Assembly: GCF_902499075.1 (NCBI RefSeq)
Contig: NZ_CABVPP010000014.1
Location: 1-64,000 of the forward strand
Direction: 5' to 3'
Origin: Burkholderia pseudomultivorans
GTDB taxonomy: Bacteria > Pseudomonadota > Gammaproteobacteria > Burkholderiales > Burkholderiaceae
Length of the DNA: 64,000 nt
Shown here: piece by piece, positions 37,618-46,697 of the stretch
Numbering within the stretch: the first letter of the stretch is position 1
Layout of the letters: every line of letters starts with the position of its first letter
Program-made: the position numbers and the translations under genes
The notes under the pieces: model-generated
Seen by the model: only the letters and a program-made list of their open reading frames with translations
The model's database searches: none
Told to the model about the DNA's origin: nothing

Positions 37618-37747
37618 GAACGGTGCGATTTCGGTTTCGATGCGCGCGAAGATGCGGTTGCGTACGCAACGAAACGGGCTGAAGGGTGGCTCGGATGGCA
37701 AAAAGGCGGTGGCGTGCTTCGGCGTGAACCTCGGACATCGCAGCGCG

Positions 37748-38065
37748 TTACCGCCTCGGACGCTTCATCTCCTCGGCTTCCCTCGCCGCGTGCCGCTCCT
37801 CGCTTGCTGAAACGGATTCCATCGCTTCGTCGACCGAAGCCAATGCATACTCGCAGGCCAGCTTCGCTTCTTCGACGTCGGCCTCCGGCTCGTCATCGTC
37901 GGCGGGAGGCGGATCGAGCATGTCCCGAAGCATTGTCGCGAGCTCCGGGGTGTCCCATGGCTCGCCCTTTTGCGTTTTCCGCTTGATGTAGTGACGGATT
38001 TCCGCGTCCTGTTCGGTTGTGAGCGGAAGGTGGCGAAAGGTGCTGTTCGGGGTGGCGTCGATCAT
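37748..38065 (-). CDS. Small acidic protein of unknown function
   Basis: 105 residues; start at 38065 with GGGAG nine bases upstream. The first half (DATPNSTFRHLPLTTEQDAEIRHYIKRKTQKG) looks helical and basic; the second is strongly acidic (PPPADDDEPEADVEEAK) and then helical to a basic end (EMKRPRR). No family recognised. It lies in the cluster with rpsU and infA paralogs on the same strand. Confidence 0.6.
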   Translation of the reverse strand: MIDATPNSTFRHLPLTTEQDAEIRHYIKRKTQKGEPWDTPELATMLRDMLDPPPADDDEPEADVEEAKLACEYALASVDEAMESVSASEERHAAREAEEMKRPRR

Positions 38066-38099
38066 GATGTTGCTCCCGGTCATGCAGGGTCAGCGCGGA

Positions 38100-38306
38100 T
38101 CAATTCCCGACGCTGAGCGCTTTTTCGATTGCGGCGATCAACCTGAACGCGTCGTCCCGTTCGAGCAGCAGACCGCGGCCGGTGTACTCGCAGCCGAAGG
38201 CATAGAAGCTCGGCAGGAGCGTCACCCTGTTTTTCTGCCGGTCGAAATCGACTTCGCATTTCGTCAGCGGGAAAAATGGCGCTTCTTCGGTCTGCATGGG
38301 GTACAC
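38100..38306 (-). CDS. Small protein of unknown function upstream of the acidic gene
   Basis: 68 residues from a GTG at 38306, which has AGGAGA five bases upstream; this decides for GTG over the ATG three codons later. The sequence TKCEVDFDRQKNRVTLLPSFYAFGCEYTG then LLLERDDAFRLIAAIEKALS suggests a small alpha/beta protein with two cysteines. It begins 9 bases after rpsU and is probably co-transcribed with it. Confidence 0.55.
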   Translation of the reverse strand: MYPMQTEEAPFFPLTKCEVDFDRQKNRVTLLPSFYAFGCEYTGRGLLLERDDAFRLIAAIEKALSVGN

Positions 38307-38315
38307 GGCATTCTC

Positions 38316-38528
38316 CTAGTACATCTTGCGGGGCGGCATCAGGCGCTTGGTTCGCAGGCGTTGCCGGGCGACGGCACTGGCCTTCTTTCGCTTGCGTTCG
38401 GTCGTGGGCTTTTCGTAGCTGGTGCGGCTGCGCAACTCGCGGATCAGTCCGGTTTTTTCGATGCTTCGCCGGAAGCGACGGAGTGCGACATCGATCGGTT
38501 CGTTGACCTTGAGCGTGACAGTTGTCAT
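38316..38528 (-). CDS. rpsU: 30S ribosomal protein S21 (second paralog)
   Basis: 70 residues, [28 protein letters not shown], then a very basic helix [20 protein letters not shown] and a C-terminal PPRKMY. AGGAA precedes the ATG. S21 helps base-pairing of mRNA leader and 16S rRNA in initiation. It is not in the rpsU-dnaG-rpoD context, so it is an extra paralog as common in Burkholderia. IF-1 and CspA paralogs nearby suggest a role in stress or cold translation. Confidence 0.95.
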   Translation of the reverse strand: MTTVTLKVNEPIDVALRRFRRSIEKTGLIRELRSRTSYEKPTTERKRKKASAVARQRLRTKRLMPPRKMY

Positions 38529-38561
38529 GGGGTTCCTGTTTGAAAACCTTGGGGTGGAAAG

Positions 38562-38771
38562 TTAGCCGAGTCGTGTCATGACGGCGCTCGCGATCTCGTC
38601 GGATTCGAATTCCGAATATCCGGCTCCGATCGACAGCGCGCGCACCGCCGCGAACATCTGCAACTCCTGCTGATGATCGAATGCTGAATCGGCCATGCCG
38701 GCCGGCAGCGTGGTGTCGTTCCGGGTGACCTTGCATCGTCTGACCAGATCGAGAATTTCGTCGACAATCAT
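38562..38771 (-). CDS. Small protein of unknown function
   Basis: 69 residues. The start MIVDEILDLVRRCKVTRND has a perfect GGAGG five bases upstream, strong evidence of expression. The rest (QQELQMFAAVRALSIGAGYSEFESDEIASAVMTRLG) looks like a small all-helical protein. It lies 33 bases before rpsU, same strand. No family recognised. Confidence 0.6.
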   Translation of the reverse strand: MIVDEILDLVRRCKVTRNDTTLPAGMADSAFDHQQELQMFAAVRALSIGAGYSEFESDEIASAVMTRLG

Positions 38772-38818
38772 TTTGTCCTCCAAATTTTCGATACGTCGCG
38801 CCGCGATGGCGAGCCGCG

Positions 38819-39103
38819 TCAGCGTGCATTCGCGAAGAACCCTTGCGTTTCGCGATTGTCGTCGATGATGTTCTCGGCATAGCGCAGCGAAGCGCGGCGC
38901 GCGTCGCCGGCGGTATCGAAGGGCGCGTCGTCGCGCAGCCGGAAAGTCTTGCTTTGCGTGAGCGTATCTGCGGTACCGCGCAGACAGATCTTGACGGCCG
39001 CGTCGAAGCCGCCGTCGTAGTTATGCGTGCAGCCGTTCAGCGCAGGCACGTGGGGGTAAATCAGTGGATAGATTTCGTATCCACGGTAGATATGCATGCT
39101 CAT
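38819..39103 (-). CDS. Small protein of unknown function
   Basis: 94 residues with AGGAG six bases before the ATG at 39103. MHIYRGYEIYPLIYPHVPAL, then FDAAVKICLRGTADTLTQSKTFRL and ARRASLRYAENIIDDN. The pattern (short strands, then a helix ending in an ID-rich tail) resembles small proteins of about 90 residues frequent in Burkholderia, but I cannot name one. Same strand as rpsU, 47 bases from the next gene. Confidence 0.6.
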   Translation of the reverse strand: MSMHIYRGYEIYPLIYPHVPALNGCTHNYDGGFDAAVKICLRGTADTLTQSKTFRLRDDAPFDTAGDARRASLRYAENIIDDNRETQGFFANAR

Positions 39104-39558
39104 GATGAGCTCCTGGTGCCCGGCTGCCACGAATCACGTGGACGAGCACATTCAGCCTGTATCGCCGTTGCGCGGCGCGACGGGGGGGTGAGGGGAACAA
39201 CGGCGCGCGCGGGAGGGAAGAGCGCGACGCAGCAAGCGGGTCGATGGAGGGCGAGCAGTCGGAAGATCAATGCGTGCTCGGACGAGTCGATCATACGCCA
39301 ATCGCTCGTCGGACGCCAATGGCAATTCGGGAGATCGTGCGATATGTCGGCATCGCAGTGAAACGCGTAGAGACGACGGTTCCTTGCAGGGCCGCGAGCA
39401 ATCCCGACGCGCCGTTTCGCAGGGATGGCGCGGAATGACAGGCGGATGGTTTGAGGGGCGGTGTCGAAAATTGACGAGTCGGTGTCGGACGCATACAAGC
39501 CCCGGCAACGCTTTCGAACTAACGTGTCAGACCGTTTATTCGATCGTCTGGAGCCAAC
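39104..39558. other. Region without a supported gene
   Basis: The 455 bases between the small minus-strand genes and the cupin gene contain only short frames lacking ribosome-binding sites. The region holds the divergent promoters, but I see no clear -35/-10 pair. Confidence 0.5.
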
Positions 39559-39903
39559 ATGTCCGATTTCATCACCGTCTTGCGCGAAACCTGCCCGACC
39601 CCGGTCCTCGATGCGACCAAGTGGAAGCGCATCGGCGGCGACCCGCACACCGTGAACCTCAACGCCTACGTCTCCAGCGACGGCAGCAAGATCATGGGCA
39701 CCTGGATCTGCACGCCGGGCAAGTTCGAGGTGAACTACGAGAAATGGGAGTACTGCCACTTCCTCGACGGCTACTGCATCATCACGCCGGAAGGCGAGGC
39801 ATCGGTGCACCTGAAGGCCGGCGACGTGTTCGTGATCGAACCCGGCATGAAGGGAACCTGGGAAGTGGTGGAAACGGTGCGCAAGTACTTCGTCTTCGCC
39901 TGA
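39559..39903 (+). CDS. Cupin-domain (DUF861-type) protein
   Basis: 114 residues; GGAG lies nine bases before the ATG. GTWICTPGKFEVNYEKWEYCHFLDGYCIITPEGE and VHLKAGDVFVIEPGMKGTWEV are the two cupin motifs of the DUF861 (ureidoglycine aminohydrolase-like) family, in which the metal-binding residues are partly replaced (WEYCHFL). A small-molecule binding or enzymatic role is likely, substrate unknown. It reads away from the small gene cluster. Confidence 0.88.
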   Translation: MSDFITVLRETCPTPVLDATKWKRIGGDPHTVNLNAYVSSDGSKIMGTWICTPGKFEVNYEKWEYCHFLDGYCIITPEGEASVHLKAGDVFVIEPGMKGTWEVVETVRKYFVFA

Positions 39904-40079
39904 GCGAGCCGCTGGCTGCGTCCCCCGCAAAAGCGCAGGTTGTTCCGATGAGTTGAGCCGCGCCGGCAGTGCAACGCGCCATTCCGATGTGCTGCCGGAT
40001 AGCGGCGCCGCGTGACAGCGGGTTCGACGCGCCGGACGAGCGACGCATGTCGGTGACTCGTCCGTACGCAGAGAGGCGC

Positions 40080-40346
40080 CTAGCGTCGGAAGGTGCGGCG
40101 CGCGGGCGAAGCGGCCGATGCGCGTTCGTCCTTGTGCCGGTAGTTGATGCGGCCCTTCGTCAGGTCATAGACCGACAATTCCAGCCTGACCCGATCGCCG
40201 GCAAGGATCCGGATATGGTGGCGGCGCATGCGTCCCGATGCATAGGCGGCGACGACCACGCCGTTTTCCAGCGTCACGCGAAATCGGCTGTCCGGAAGCA
40301 CTTCGTCGACAACGCCGTCCAGTTCCAATAGTTCTTCTTTTGCCAA
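40080..40346 (-). CDS. infA: Translation initiation factor IF-1 (second paralog)
   Basis: 88 residues. [29 protein letters not shown] and [36 protein letters not shown] are the OB-fold of IF-1. It has a 15-residue basic C-terminal extension absent from E. coli IF-1, as in other betaproteobacterial second copies. It is not in a ribosomal protein operon. IF-1 blocks the ribosomal A site during initiation and has RNA-melting activity. Confidence 0.95.
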   Translation of the reverse strand: MAKEELLELDGVVDEVLPDSRFRVTLENGVVVAAYASGRMRRHHIRILAGDRVRLELSVYDLTKGRINYRHKDERASAASPARRTFRR

Positions 40347-40731
40347 ACCAATTTCTCCAATCAGGGCGATTGACTGCTTGCGCAGATCAGATCGTCATTG
40401 CAGCCGGACTACGGCGGGCTTCGGCGCAACAGGCCGACATCGCGGTTACCGGCGAGGATGGCCGACGCGCGACAAGGTGCGTGGCCGACGCGACTCGCCA
40501 TAGCGGGGCAAGCGGACGTTCCGTCGCTTGCGGTGCGTCAGGGCGAGCGTTTGACGGGGCGCCCGGTTCAACGTCGCGCGTCGCGCAGCAATGGCTGCGC
40601 AGCGGCGGGTAGGCGCCCGTGGTACGGGGTGCTGCGTGACGGACGCTCGTCATCCGCGACAGCGCCGCGGATGACGAGGTAATGCGGCTGGACGCCGGCG
40701 CGCGAGTTGCGCGCCGGTGCCGGATGGCGGG
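40347..40731. other. Region between infA and cspA
   Basis: No gene is supported here. It holds a strong hairpin at 40695-40717 (CCGGCGCGC / GCGCGCCGG, loop GAGTT) just after the cspA stop, probably part of its 3' end, though without a T-run. Confidence 0.5.
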
Positions 40732-40935
40732 TTACAGCGGGGTGATGTTCGACGCCTGCAGGCCCTTCGGGCCGCGCTTCGTTTCGTAGCTGACCTTCTG
40801 ACCCTCGGCGAGCGTCTTGAAGCCGTCGCCGCGAATCTCCGAGAAATGGGCGAACAGATCGTCGCCGCCCTTGTCGGGCGTGATGAAGCCAAAACCCTTG
40901 GTGTCGTTGAACCACTTGACGGTACCGGTATCCAT
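40732..40935 (-). CDS. cspA: Cold shock protein CspA family
   Basis: 67 residues: [31 protein letters not shown]. The RNP1 (KGFGFI) and RNP2 (LFAHF) nucleic-acid binding motifs are intact. It binds single-stranded RNA as an antiterminator/chaperone. AGGAG precedes the ATG. The promoter at 41078-41106 gives a leader of about 135 bases, typical for temperature-regulated cspA mRNAs. Confidence 0.96.
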   Translation of the reverse strand: MDTGTVKWFNDTKGFGFITPDKGGDDLFAHFSEIRGDGFKTLAEGQKVSYETKRGPKGLQASNITPL

Positions 40936-41077
40936 GGAAATCTCCTGGGAATGGATGAGCGAATGCGTCCCGGACGGACGCGGGAAAGAATCAATCAAGG
41001 AGGGAGAGGACAACGAATACCGCGTTTCGCGGTCAATGATGAACAGCAATCGCGCTTCTTGAGGACTTCAACGAGAG

Positions 41078-41106
41078 ACCATACGCGCTATCGTGACCGA
41101 GGTCAA
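41078..41106 (-). promoter_or_regulatory. Sigma-70 promoter of cspA
   Basis: Minus strand TTGACC (41101-41106), 17 bases, TATGGT (41078-41083). A start near 41071 leaves an untranslated leader of about 135 bases before cspA. Confidence 0.65.
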
Positions 41107-41472
41107 GCTGTTTCGCTCCGGACCCAATGGATCAATGCAGGGCAAGACAGGGAAATCGCGCCACGAGGTCGCGTGGAAATGCGGTGCGGAGCGATCGGAC
41201 ACCGGCGTCCCGAGTGTCGATATGGTTGTGCCGGCAACGATGCCGGCTGATGTGTCGGAGGCGTCGACGTACACCGCGGAAATCCGATCCCCATCCCGAT
41301 CCCGTCACCCGGGTTAGTCCGGACGCAATTTTTCGACAACTCGCAATAAGCAGATATCGCCGCATCGCTGCCCTCACTAATATTCGTCGAACCGAAGCAG
41401 GCCGCACACCGAGCGGGCCTGCCGGCAGGATGGCACCGCATGGTGCGAGCGCCGACGAAACGGAGCGACGGG
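41107..41472. other. Region upstream of the LVIVD cluster
   Basis: No supported gene in these 366 bases. Short frames on both strands lack ribosome-binding sites. The plus-strand promoter of the next operon probably lies here. Confidence 0.5.
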
Positions 41473-41880
41473 ATGGGGGAGAGCAGTTTGCGACGTCGGT
41501 ATCGATCCGTCGCGTTGATCGCTACCGTAGTGGCGCTCGTGCTTGCATACGGCGTCGCGCGCCATCTGTCGCGGGCGTCGGAAAAACCGTCCGCGCAACG
41601 GGTTTTTTCCGTCACCGTCGACCGCAACAAGGCGCCGTGGGAGCGATCCGTGATCGCGATCCGCGAAGGCGCGCCGGTGCATATCGATGTTCATGCTCGA
41701 GAGGCCGGCGTGTTGATGGTGCACGAAATACCAGGCGCGCTCGCTGCCTGTGCATCCGGCGCCAATCAGTCGCTGGATCTGCTTCCTGTCGGCATCACCG
41801 GACGGTTTTCGCTTCATTTTCATAGTCAGGCCGGCGAGCAGATCGAAGTCGCTGTCATCGAAATATATCCGGATAACTAA
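41473..41880 (+). CDS. Membrane-anchored cupredoxin-like protein
   Basis: 135 residues; GGAGC lies nine bases before the ATG at 41473. One helix (SVALIATVVALVLAYGVARHL) anchors a periplasmic beta-rich domain. VIAIREGAPVHIDVHAREAGVLMVHEIPG and FSLHFHSQAGEQIEVAVIEIYPD have the strand order of a cupredoxin edge (His in MVHEIPG and LHFH), but no Cys-x-His-Met copper loop is visible, so copper binding is uncertain. The first LVIVD lipoprotein gene follows after 46 bases, likely the same operon. Confidence 0.65.
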   Translation: MGESSLRRRYRSVALIATVVALVLAYGVARHLSRASEKPSAQRVFSVTVDRNKAPWERSVIAIREGAPVHIDVHAREAGVLMVHEIPGALAACASGANQSLDLLPVGITGRFSLHFHSQAGEQIEVAVIEIYPDN

Positions 41881-41926
41881 GCACTGGAACGATTCGAACG
41901 GTACACGAAAACAGGAGGGGACAAAG

Positions 41927-43558
41927 ATGCGATTGAAGGCCCGGGTCGCGATCGCGACATCGATCAGCACGCTCGTGCTTGCCGGCTGCGGCGGAGACGA
42001 CAACACGATCAGCGCGACACCCGCCGTATCCGTCTCGGACTACGTCGTGCCGCGCGTGCCGGGTTGCAGCCCGGGCGACACACCCGAGACGGCACTGCAA
42101 GGACAGGTACCGGCTGCGCTGCGCCAGTCCGGCTTCGGCGGCTTCAACTGCAACCTGAAGCGCGTGAGCCAGCTGCAGGGCGAGGGGGCGTCGTGGTCGG
42201 CCGCGACCTATACGGACAAGCAGGGGCAGACCTGCTTCTACCATTCGACGATGGGCGCGACGCCGATATTCAACAATCCGGATGCGCCGCCGCGCACGAA
42301 CCCGGGCGTGCCGGTGATCGACATCACCGATCCGGCACGTCCGGTGCGCGTGAGATCGCTGACGTCGACGGCGATGATCGATCCATGGGAGTCGCTGCGC
42401 GTGAACGTCGCGCGCGGGATCCTGGCCGGAGACAACGGGCTCGGCGGCGGCGGCGGTCCCGAGATCGATCTGTATGACATTTCGTCGGACTGCACGCGGC
42501 CGCAACTGCTGGCCAGCGTGCCGATCGGTACGGGTGCCGACGGCGGCGTTGTTGCGGCCACCAAGCCGCTGGGACACGAAGGCGGTTTCTCGCCGGACGG
42601 CTACACGTACTACATCGGCGCGTCCGTATCGAGAACCTACTACGCAGTCGATCTGACGGTGCCGACGCGGCCGAAGCTGATCTCGGCAATCAGCATGGCC
42701 GATCTCGGCTTCGGCGCGCTTCCCCATGGCTTGTCGGTGAGCCGGGATGGAACGCGCGCGTACTTCGTGTCCGCCGGGAACGGCGGCACGGCATACAGCC
42801 AAGGCAATCCGCCGCTCGATAACATGAGCATGGCAGGCGACAACGGGTTCTTCGTCGTCGATACCAGCGAGGTGCAGAATCGGCGTCCCAATGCGCAAAT
42901 GCACCGAATCGCAACCGTACCGGTGCGAAACGGCAGTGCGGCACAGCACACGATTTCGTTTCTGTCGGGCGGCAAGCCCTATCTGATCGAAGTCGACGAA
43001 GGGGGCGCCGGCGGGTTTCAGGACCCCGGCGCAACGAGCGTCAAGGCCGCGTGCAATGCGGGCATGACGCCGTTTCCGCTCGGGCATATCTACGACATGT
43101 CGAACGAAGCCGCCCCTCGTCTCGTGTCGGAACTTCGACTCGAAACGCATGCCACCCGGAACTGCAGCAAGGTCATTCCCGACATCATGGGTCTCACCAC
43201 CTTCACCTACGGCAGTCACTACTGCAGCGTCGACAATCGGGAAAACGCGACGGCGCTCGCATGCAGCTACTTCAATTCCGGCGTGCGCGTATTCGACATT
43301 CGCGACCCGTCCAAGCCGAAGGAAATCGCGTACTACAACCCGCCTGCTGCGAAATCGCCCGGCGCCGGGTCGGGGCATCTGATGCTCGGCCAGTATCGCG
43401 CGGGCGGTCCCGACTGGTGCGCATCGCGACTCGATTTCGACTTCGACCGACACTTGCTGACCACCGCATGCCAGGACAACGGGCTGCTCGTGCTGTCGTT
43501 CGAAAACGGCAGCTGGCCGTTCCCAGAAAGCACGAAGGCCACGGAGATCGGCAATTGA
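41927..43558 (+). CDS. LVIVD-repeat lipoprotein, copy 1
   Basis: 543 residues; a strong AGGAGGGG precedes the ATG at 41927. The signal peptide ends in the lipobox LVLAGC (Cys21), so it is a lipoprotein. The mature protein repeats beta-propeller blades with the LVIVD-type phrase: VPVIDITDPARPVRV, IDLYDISSDCTRPQLL, VDLTVPTRPKLISAI, FDIRDPSKPKEIAYY. Ten or more cysteines fit an oxidising compartment. It probably forms a propeller that binds a partner or ligand; no catalytic motif is seen. The gene is the same length as copy 2, which starts 70 bases later, and is nearly identical to it except at the signal peptide and scattered positions. Confidence 0.85.
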   Translation: MRLKARVAIATSISTLVLAGCGGDDNTISATPAVSVSDYVVPRVPGCSPGDTPETALQGQVPAALRQSGFGGFNCNLKRVSQLQGEGASWSAATYTDKQGQTCFYHSTMGATPIFNNPDAPPRTNPGVPVIDITDPARPVRVRSLTSTAMIDPWESLRVNVARGILAGDNGLGGGGGPEIDLYDISSDCTRPQLLASVPIGTGADGGVVAATKPLGHEGGFSPDGYTYYIGASVSRTYYAVDLTVPTRPKLISAISMADLGFGALPHGLSVSRDGTRAYFVSAGNGGTAYSQGNPPLDNMSMAGDNGFFVVDTSEVQNRRPNAQMHRIATVPVRNGSAAQHTISFLSGGKPYLIEVDEGGAGGFQDPGATSVKAACNAGMTPFPLGHIYDMSNEAAPRLVSELRLETHATRNCSKVIPDIMGLTTFTYGSHYCSVDNRENATALACSYFNSGVRVFDIRDPSKPKEIAYYNPPAAKSPGAGSGHLMLGQYRAGGPDWCASRLDFDFDRHLLTTACQDNGLLVLSFENGSWPFPESTKATEIGN

Positions 43559-43627
43559 CGCCGGCCACGCGCGACCTCATTCGAAACACCTCGCATTGAT
43601 ATTTCTGCAGTACAGAAGGAGACGAAG

Positions 43628-45259
43628 ATGCCATTCCCGACTCGATTCGCGATAGCGATATCGCTTGGCGCGCTGACACTCGCAGGCTGCGGCGGAGACG
43701 ACAATACGGTCAGCGCGACGCCCGCCGTATCCGTCGCGGACTACGTCGTGCCGCGTGTGCCCAGTTGCAGCCCGGGCGACACGCCCGAGACGGCGCTGCA
43801 GGGACAGGTGCCGGCCGCGCTGCGCCAGTCCGGCTTCGGCGGCTTCAACTGCAACCTGAAGCGCGTGAGCCAGTTGCAGGGCGAGGGGGCGTCGTGGTCG
43901 GCCGCGACCTATACCGACAAGCAGGGGCAGACCTGTTTCTATCATGCGACGATGGGCGCGACGCCGATATTCAACAATCCGGCTGCGCCGCCGCGCATCA
44001 ATCCCGGTGTGCCGGTGATCAACCTCTCCGATCCCGCGCATCCGGTGCGCGTGAGTTCGCTGACGTCGACGGCGATGATCGATCCGTGGGAATCGCTGCG
44101 CGTGAACGTCGCGCGCGGGATCCTGGCCGGAGACAACGGGCTCGGCGGCGCCGGTGGCCCCGAACTCGATCTGTACGATATTGCGACCGACTGCACGCGA
44201 CCGCAGCTGCTGGCCAGTGTGCCGGTCGGCACGGGCACCGACGGCGGCGTGGTTCCGGGCACGACGCCGCTCGGTCACGAAGGCGGTTTCTCGCCGGACG
44301 GCTTGACGTACTACATCGGGTCGCCCGCTGCGAAGGCCTACTACGCGATCGACCTGACGATACCGACGCGGCCGAAGCTGATCTCGGCAATCAGCATGGC
44401 CGAACTGGGTTTCGGCAGCGATCCGCACGGTTTGTCGGTGAGCCAGGATGGGACGCGTGCGTACTTCGTCGCGATCGGGAACGGGGGCGCGGCAGCCGGC
44501 ATGGGGCCGCCGCCGCTGGACAACGTGAACTCGAACGGCGACAACGGGTTCTTCGTCGTCGATACCAGCGACGTGCAGAATCGGCGCCCCAATGCACAAA
44601 TGCGCCGAATCGCGACCGTGCCGGTGCGGGACGGCAGTGTCGCGCAACATACGATTTCGTTCCTGGTGGGCGGTAAGCCCTATCTGATCGAAGTCGACGA
44701 GGGCGGCTCCGGCGGGCTTCAGGACCCGTCGGCGACAGCCGTGAAGGCTGCCTGCAATGCGGGCATGACGCCGTTTCCGCTCGGGCATATCTACGACATG
44801 TCGAACGAAGCGTCGCCGCGGCTCGTGTCCGAGCTTCGACTCGAAACGCATGCCGTGCAGAACTGCAGCAAGGTCATCCCGGACATACAGGGCCTCGCCA
44901 CGTTCACCTACGGTAGCCACTACTGCAGCGTCGACAACCGGCAGAACGCCACGGCGCTCGCGTGCAGCTACTTCAACTCCGGCGTGCGCGTATTCGACAT
45001 TCGCGACCCGTCGAAGCCGAAGGAAATCGCGTACTACAACCCGCCGTCCGCGAAGTCGCCGGGCGCCGGCTCGGCGCATTTGATCTTCGGTCAATATCGT
45101 GCGGGCGGCCCCGACTGGTGCGCGTCGCGACTCGATTTCGACTTCGACCGGCACTTGCTGACCACCGCATGCCAGGACAACGGGCTGCTGGTGCTGTCGT
45201 TCGAAAACGGCAGCTGGCCGTTCCCCGAGAGCACGAAGGCCACGGAGATCGGCAATTGA
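43628..45259 (+). CDS. LVIVD-repeat lipoprotein, copy 2 (tandem duplicate)
   Basis: 543 residues, with AAGGAG before the ATG. The lipobox is LTLAGC (Cys21). The blade phrases match copy 1 (VPVINLSDPAHPVRV, LDLYDIATDCTRPQLL, IDLTIPTRPKLISAI) with conservative changes. Both genes are 1632 bases and share long identical DNA blocks, so this is a recent duplication with retained function; the different signal peptides may allow different sorting. The stop overlaps the next gene's predicted TTG start (TTGA). Confidence 0.85.
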   Translation: MPFPTRFAIAISLGALTLAGCGGDDNTVSATPAVSVADYVVPRVPSCSPGDTPETALQGQVPAALRQSGFGGFNCNLKRVSQLQGEGASWSAATYTDKQGQTCFYHATMGATPIFNNPAAPPRINPGVPVINLSDPAHPVRVSSLTSTAMIDPWESLRVNVARGILAGDNGLGGAGGPELDLYDIATDCTRPQLLASVPVGTGTDGGVVPGTTPLGHEGGFSPDGLTYYIGSPAAKAYYAIDLTIPTRPKLISAISMAELGFGSDPHGLSVSQDGTRAYFVAIGNGGAAAGMGPPPLDNVNSNGDNGFFVVDTSDVQNRRPNAQMRRIATVPVRDGSVAQHTISFLVGGKPYLIEVDEGGSGGLQDPSATAVKAACNAGMTPFPLGHIYDMSNEASPRLVSELRLETHAVQNCSKVIPDIQGLATFTYGSHYCSVDNRQNATALACSYFNSGVRVFDIRDPSKPKEIAYYNPPSAKSPGAGSAHLIFGQYRAGGPDWCASRLDFDFDRHLLTTACQDNGLLVLSFENGSWPFPESTKATEIGN

Positions 45260-46677
45260 AGCACGCGCACGATGCCCGCCGCGTGCCGTGGCTTGGGACC
45301 GAAACCTTCGCCCCGATCGTCGTGCGCAACGGCTTACGACGAAAGCCACGCGCGGCGACGCTGTTTCTGGCGGCCGCACTCGCGATTCCGCTGCGTTGCG
45401 CCGGCTTCGAATCCGACGTGCACTTCGGCCTGACGTACTGGCTGGCGAAGCAGGCGGGGTTCGCGGACGGCGAGGCCAGCGCGATTGCGCTGGCCGATCA
45501 GCGCATCGATGCCGGCTCGATCGAATACATGACGACGCCTTTGCAGTTTGCGTGTCTGTCGCGCTTCGCTCCCGACGCCGTCGACGCGCAAGCCGCTCAC
45601 TATCCGGCCGGCGCGCACCTGCCGGCGGCCGCGCAAACCCGCGCCGTGGTGCCTGACGGACCGGCAGTGCAAGCGTCGATAGACGCGACGCTGCGGCGCG
45701 CCGGCGGTCGCCACGCGGCGTTCATGCTCGGCGAGTTCGGCCGTGCGCTCCATGCGTTGCAGGATGCGTGGGCGCACCAGGGCGTGCCTTCCGTGCCGGA
45801 CTGGCGTCGCTACGGCATCGAATGCGACGCGAATCTTGCAATGGCCGCGCCGGCTGCGCGCGGCGGTCCGTCCGGCCATGTCGCCGACATGACGTGGCGC
45901 TGGCCCGCCGACGTCGAAGCGATGGCGAAGTCGACCTACGTGCAGCTGTCGCGATACCCGGCGATCGACGGCGTGTCGCGGCATGCACTGCCGTGGGAGC
46001 AGGTCCGGCCGATGCTCGCCGGCTTTATCGATGCGCGAACCAAACGGGCGAAGTCGGACTGGTTCGTCGCGCACGGCATCGCCGACACCGCGTTCCTCGA
46101 CGGCATCAGCCTGCCTGACGGCGCCGGATGGAAGGCCGTCCGGTGGCACGGCAGGCGCGATATCCCGACGCCGGTGTCGCCGGCCGCGCAGGCGGGCGCG
46201 GCCCCGGCGCTCGTCGATTTCTATACGCGCTTCTTCGACGACTGGGTCACGACGTCGCCGGTCGACAGGCGCTGGCTGCCCGCGCTTGCAATCGACAACC
46301 GAACGCGCAAGCCGGACAGTGCGCTGGTCGATCAACTGAGCGGATGGCGGCTGAGGGATCACGGGACGTACGTCGCGCTCGCGAACGCGTCGCATGCGAC
46401 CGGCGGCGCATCTGCCGCTTTCCGCAACCGTGCCTCGTTCGCGGTGTTCAAGTCGCTGAACGAGGCGGTGCTGCCGCTGATCGTCGAAGGCGACAAGCCG
46501 TCGCCGATCCTGCCGTTCGTGGTGTTCGCGTTGCCGGACTCGGCCGACGGGAACAAGCGCGCGGTCGCGCTGATCAGGCTGCTCGATGCGCCGTACGACA
46601 CGATCGGGATCGTATCGGAGCAGCGCAGCGGAGCCGACTGGAAGATAACGGGGTTGATTTCATCGTCCGATTACTGA
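45256..46677 (+). CDS. Phospholipase C/S1-P1 nuclease-like exported protein
   Basis: About 473 residues. No in-frame ATG is near, so I use the TTG at 45256, which overlaps the previous stop by TTGA; a GTG at 45283 is an alternative. A hydrophobic stretch (AATLFLAAALAIPLRCAG) looks like a signal peptide. VHFGLTYWLAKQAGF and FMLGEFGRALHALQDAWAHQGVPS carry the His and His-x3-Asp-x3-His zinc ligands of the phospholipase C/S1-P1 superfamily. A hydrolytic periplasmic enzyme is predicted; substrate unknown. It is embedded between the LVIVD lipoproteins and a membrane protein. Confidence 0.7.
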   Translation: MKHAHDARRVPWLGTETFAPIVVRNGLRRKPRAATLFLAAALAIPLRCAGFESDVHFGLTYWLAKQAGFADGEASAIALADQRIDAGSIEYMTTPLQFACLSRFAPDAVDAQAAHYPAGAHLPAAAQTRAVVPDGPAVQASIDATLRRAGGRHAAFMLGEFGRALHALQDAWAHQGVPSVPDWRRYGIECDANLAMAAPAARGGPSGHVADMTWRWPADVEAMAKSTYVQLSRYPAIDGVSRHALPWEQVRPMLAGFIDARTKRAKSDWFVAHGIADTAFLDGISLPDGAGWKAVRWHGRRDIPTPVSPAAQAGAAPALVDFYTRFFDDWVTTSPVDRRWLPALAIDNRTRKPDSALVDQLSGWRLRDHGTYVALANASHATGGASAAFRNRASFAVFKSLNEAVLPLIVEGDKPSPILPFVVFALPDSADGNKRAVALIRLLDAPYDTIGIVSEQRSGADWKITGLISSSDY

Positions 46678-46697
46678 GCGGGAAGACGAAGGTCGTG

